Below are positions 60,726-64,000 of a DNA stretch of 64,000 bases, piece after piece. How positions within the stretch are numbered: position 1 is the stretch's first letter; every line of letters starts with the position of its first letter. Under the pieces are notes generated by a model, which saw nothing but the letters and a program-made list of their open reading frames with translations, had not been told where the DNA came from and made no database searches. Where the stretch lies: assembly GCF_958295425.1 (NCBI RefSeq), contig NC_081136.1, positions 22,884,890 to 22,948,889 on the forward strand. Reading direction: 5' to 3'. Both the position numbers and the translations under genes were made by a program. This DNA is from Solea solea (taxonomy: Eukaryota > Chordata > Actinopteri > Pleuronectiformes > Soleidae).

Positions 60726-62154
60726 GCTCTCTGCACTGAAAATGAATAAGTGAAAAGAACATAAAATATGCAACATTTTCCATATAGTGATAATAAGATT
60801 TACTTAGGATGTATAACACAGCCACTGATTACCAACTACACTGAACTTTTTTGCTTTAGTGTTAAGTAATTTATATTATTAAATTAGTTGAATTAAAGAA
60901 GATAAATTAGTTAAATAATAATAAAAAAATAATACACAACACCGCTTCTTGCTTGATTACCAGGAAACTTACATCCTTGGTTTAAAGGATGTAAATACAT
61001 AGGTCACAACGATGATTAACTGAAAAAAAAAAAAACAATACAAAATTAACAGCATTTTACGCAGCCAAATTGATTAAAAAAATAAAATAAAAAGCCATAA
61101 AATGACTCAAGTTCCATGAGGGTTAGTAAAACCATGTAGTTGGAAGGAAATAATGCCTTTGATATATTTTTTCCAGTGTCAGCATAGGTTAATCTCAGTC
61201 TGGGTCTTTGTTAGCAGCAAAGCCAAAGCAGATGGACAATAGAACCTTGAACCTTTGTATTAATTTATTTACGAGTCATATCGTATTCAACAATTTTACC
61301 ATATATTGCAGGTTTTTTATTATTATTATTATTGTTGTGCAGCTCTGTTAGTGTAAGAAAAAATATAGTTCACTCAGTCATTCAATCCACTGACACAAAG
61401 ACAACTAAAGTATGATATATGGTACTCAGTTTGACCTTCAGTACTGTCTCTTCATTATATTGTACAGACCATATCATTATTTTTAGTTTGATAAGGCCTC
61501 TAGGTCAAAGACGGGGTCTGCCAAGCTGTTATCAACGGTGCATTCCACTCTACTGCTTTGAACTGAGAAGAATACTTTGCTTCTCCTCCTCCTCCTCCTC
61601 GTCTCCTTGTAAATAATAAGCATGTAACTGGAATGTAAACTGGTGGATCCTGTGCTTGGCTGTTTTTATGTGAAGGTTTCTCTCCAAAGTGATTTGCTTT
61701 TCAGAGGATTAGAGTTGCTCAACCTGAGACTAAGATGCAGTATCCTTCAGTGGATACACAGTCAAAACACTACACGCACAGTGGTGGTGTTCTGGTACAT
61801 CATATCAGATTTGTCTCCATAATACTTTGATGATATAAATTAATCAACATGTTTAAACTCGTCGAAATTATTCAGGGTTGCTGGGATCTCATGCTGTTTT
61901 CTGACTGGCCTTGGCCTAAAAAAAAGGCTTCATTCTGAGAAAACCATCATATTTAGATGAGTAAACCACATTGAGGGAGCTTTATTTAGAATCAGCATCT
62001 TATGTTGAGGTACAGTTCTTTTTTTGGGAGCCTCACACATACTGTACATGGCCCAAGATGTTTACAATCTTGAGGAAAGGACATGACAAAAATAAAGAGT
62101 TGTAGAAAGATGGATGAATTATTTGTCTGGACATTTGATACTACAAAAAAAACT

Positions 62155-62470
62155 AGGGCTGTAACTGACGATTATTTTCCTGATCAATAAATCTGTACAT
62201 TATGTTCTCTATTAATCAGAAAAATGTGTTGACCTGACCTGGAAATTATGATGTTCTTGAATGTCTTATTTTCTCTACGAACCAAAATGACTCAGTTTTA
62301 ATGATTTCTTTGTTACATGGAGCAAAGAAACCAGGAAGCTGAAAAACCAGAGAAATTATTTAATTGAATTATTAAATTAAAAAACAAACACTAAAACCAA
62401 TTAATCGATTGCCTTTTTATTATTTATTGCGGCATTGACCAATTATTATTAATCAACCAATAATTACAAA
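62155..62470. mobile_element. hAT MITE relic, TAGGGCTGTAAC family
   Basis: Begins TAGGGCTGTAACTGACGATTA and carries ACCAATTAATCGATTGCC, matching the TIR and internal words of the 361-616 and 35845-36070 copies. The right end is eroded. Confidence 0.65.
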
Positions 62471-63543
62471 TTATGCATTTAGGTTGACAAGCCAAAAAAA
62501 ATTATAATATTTAATTTATATATTTATATCAAATTTTCTTGCATTTGTGTCTGTTCCTTCTAGTTATTTGAACCTTGAGTCCAGCAGTTAACGCAAGTGA
62601 ACACATTTTAATTTTTGTTCACGCTGTCTTTTGTCTCGCACACTGCGTCATGTGGCGTTTGTCACATCTCCTTTCCGCCCACAGGAGAAGCAACAGAATC
62701 ATTGTGGTGGTTTCAAAATCAACAGTGGTCCACATTAAAATATGATTGATGGGGCAGACCTGATGACAACAGACAATAAGAGTGGCTTCATTATAGAAAA
62801 AAAAAACAAGTCAACTCCATTGCTATAATACAGCATGACTGACAGTCCATGAATGCCTGTGCACACGGCCGTACAAAAGGAAGACCTGGCCTATGTCTAG
62901 TCTCCTCCAGCTTCATCAGTGATGGTGACTGCCATCGCAACATGCTGTTAACCAGTCTGCTTTCAGGGAGGAGGGAGGAGGAGGAAGGCTGCTGGAGTTA
63001 CGCATGAAAAAACGAGACAGGAGGGTGCTGCAGTGGAATGAACCTAGGGAACCCAGCAACAGCACAGAAGGAGGGAGGGAGGGCATTTGGGGGGGTGGGG
63101 GGGCAGCTCACACAGAAAGAAAAAAGAAGGGAAACAGAGCATTATGCAATTGCCATGCAGGCTGCAGTGCACTCTGTCTGGCCCTGGGGGCTGCAGGAGA
63201 GAGAGGGAGAGGTAGAGCGACATAGAGACGGAGCTAGGAAGCGAGACAGAGCCCGTCACAATAGACGGGGGCATCGGGGACTTCAACCATAATAAACCCC
63301 TACGGCGAGAGAGCTTTTCTGTGGACTCATAATACACGGTGCACAAACCCCCAAGGGAGGGTCACATACATAATGAGGGCATCTTCCTTACTGCCACTCC
63401 ATCACAATGATGGAGGAATGTGACTTATCAACATCATCACAACAACAGCAGCAGCAGCAGCAACAACAGCAGCAGCAGCTTAGTGCTATGTACACTCAAA
63501 GGCTTCTCACAGGCAACAACAGGGCAACCATTCAAGAAAACGT

Positions 63544-63547
<4 letters not shown>

Positions 63548-63580
<33 letters not shown>
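63548..63580. repeat. (GT)n microsatellite
   Basis: About sixteen GT units. A CAG/CAA run lies 70-110 bp to the left. Confidence 0.95.
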
Positions 63581-63582
<2 letters not shown>

Positions 63583-64000
63583 TAATGCATCCCTAGTGAT
63601 GTTGGGGTGGTCCTTCTATAAGTGCCGTGGTAACTATGGGGATGCTCCTGAAGCCAGACATGGGGCAGACGCTGTCTGTACAAGCTGGCTGCTGCTGCTG
63701 TCTGGGTCCACTGGAGCTTAACAACAAAGCGGCAGCATCATCACTTTCTCACGAAGGCCAGATCATTTGAATGCCCATTGAATGCAAATACGCACTTGTG
63801 ACGATAAATGAATCACAACGAAATTATTGTATTTTTAAGTGATGTGCTACAAAACAAGAGTTGAAATAATTATGATTTGAAGTAAAGGAGGGCAAAAAAG
63901 AGAATATATCTTCATGTGCATTTGGACAAAGAGATAAAATGTAATCTGGAGCTTCTTTTCTGTTGGAAGGTTAAATACATTGAAAAGACAAGTTGCTGAT

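Larger units (their letters stand above)
60750..64000. other. Right-hand non-coding stretch, presumed mkrn1 intron or upstream
   Basis: No exon supported on either strand; the N-terminal CCCH fingers of mkrn1 were searched for and not found. Contains a TCC-rich microsatellite at 61578-61602, a TAGGGCTGTAAC hAT MITE relic at 62155-62470, GA/G-rich sequence at 62960-63240, a CAG/CAA run at 63436-63480, and (GT)n at 63548-63580. Confidence 0.6.

Noticed and set aside
63407..63721. Polyglutamine-containing frame
   Set aside because: Produced by a CAG/CAA microsatellite running into a GT repeat; no splice partners and no recognisable domain.
57960..64000. N-terminal CCCH-finger exons of mkrn1
   Set aside because: Looked for Cys-rich minus-strand exons with suitable phase and found none, so the 5' part is taken to lie outside the window.

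Overview
This is a vertebrate nuclear window, most likely from a ray-finned, percomorph-type fish. Genes are split by GT-AG introns and lie in AT-rich sequence. The transposon remains are of types common in fish genomes (hAT MITEs, an L2/CR1-like LINE, tRNA-derived SINEs, a PGBD4-like piggyBac). The proteins are clear vertebrate orthologues. No bacterial, organellar or CRISPR features are present.

Layout. At 1165-4969 (+) a four-exon model encodes a small 109-residue protein ending in a CAAX box; I do not recognise it. At 8838-9126 (+) there is a possible terminal exon of unknown origin. At 11983-15688 (-) is rergl, a RERG/Ras-like small GTPase (5 coding exons, complete). From about 15.7 to 24.1 kb there is a gene-poor stretch with repeats. 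At 24170-31800 (+) is il17ra, the interleukin-17 receptor A chain (11 exons, 814 residues, complete), with a poly(A) signal at 32289. At 38566-39759 (-) is tmem121b (cecr6), a single-exon multi-pass membrane protein. At 41050-45840 lies a 4.8-kb satellite-like array of roughly 38-bp units. At 47654-57960 (-) are the last six coding exons of mkrn1, a makorin RING E3 ligase. Its N-terminal exons lie beyond the right edge, so 58-64 kb is probably its intron or upstream region.

The il17ra-tmem121b pair matches the human 22q11 order (IL17RA next to CECR6). RERGL (12p) and MKRN1 (7q) are elsewhere in human, so the block combines conserved and fish-specific linkage. The genes do not form one pathway: il17ra is a cytokine receptor, rergl a GTPase, mkrn1 an RNA-binding ubiquitin ligase, and tmem121b a membrane protein of poorly known function.

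The least ordinary parts are: the satellite array with its ends in reversed orientation and three embedded tRNA-like 125-bp inserts; a 300-365-bp tandem repeat directly behind the tmem121b stop codon; the small CAAX-protein gene; an open reading frame with a membrane segment downstream of a LINE reverse transcriptase; two strong DNA hairpins; and several hAT elements with readable 8-bp target-site duplications.
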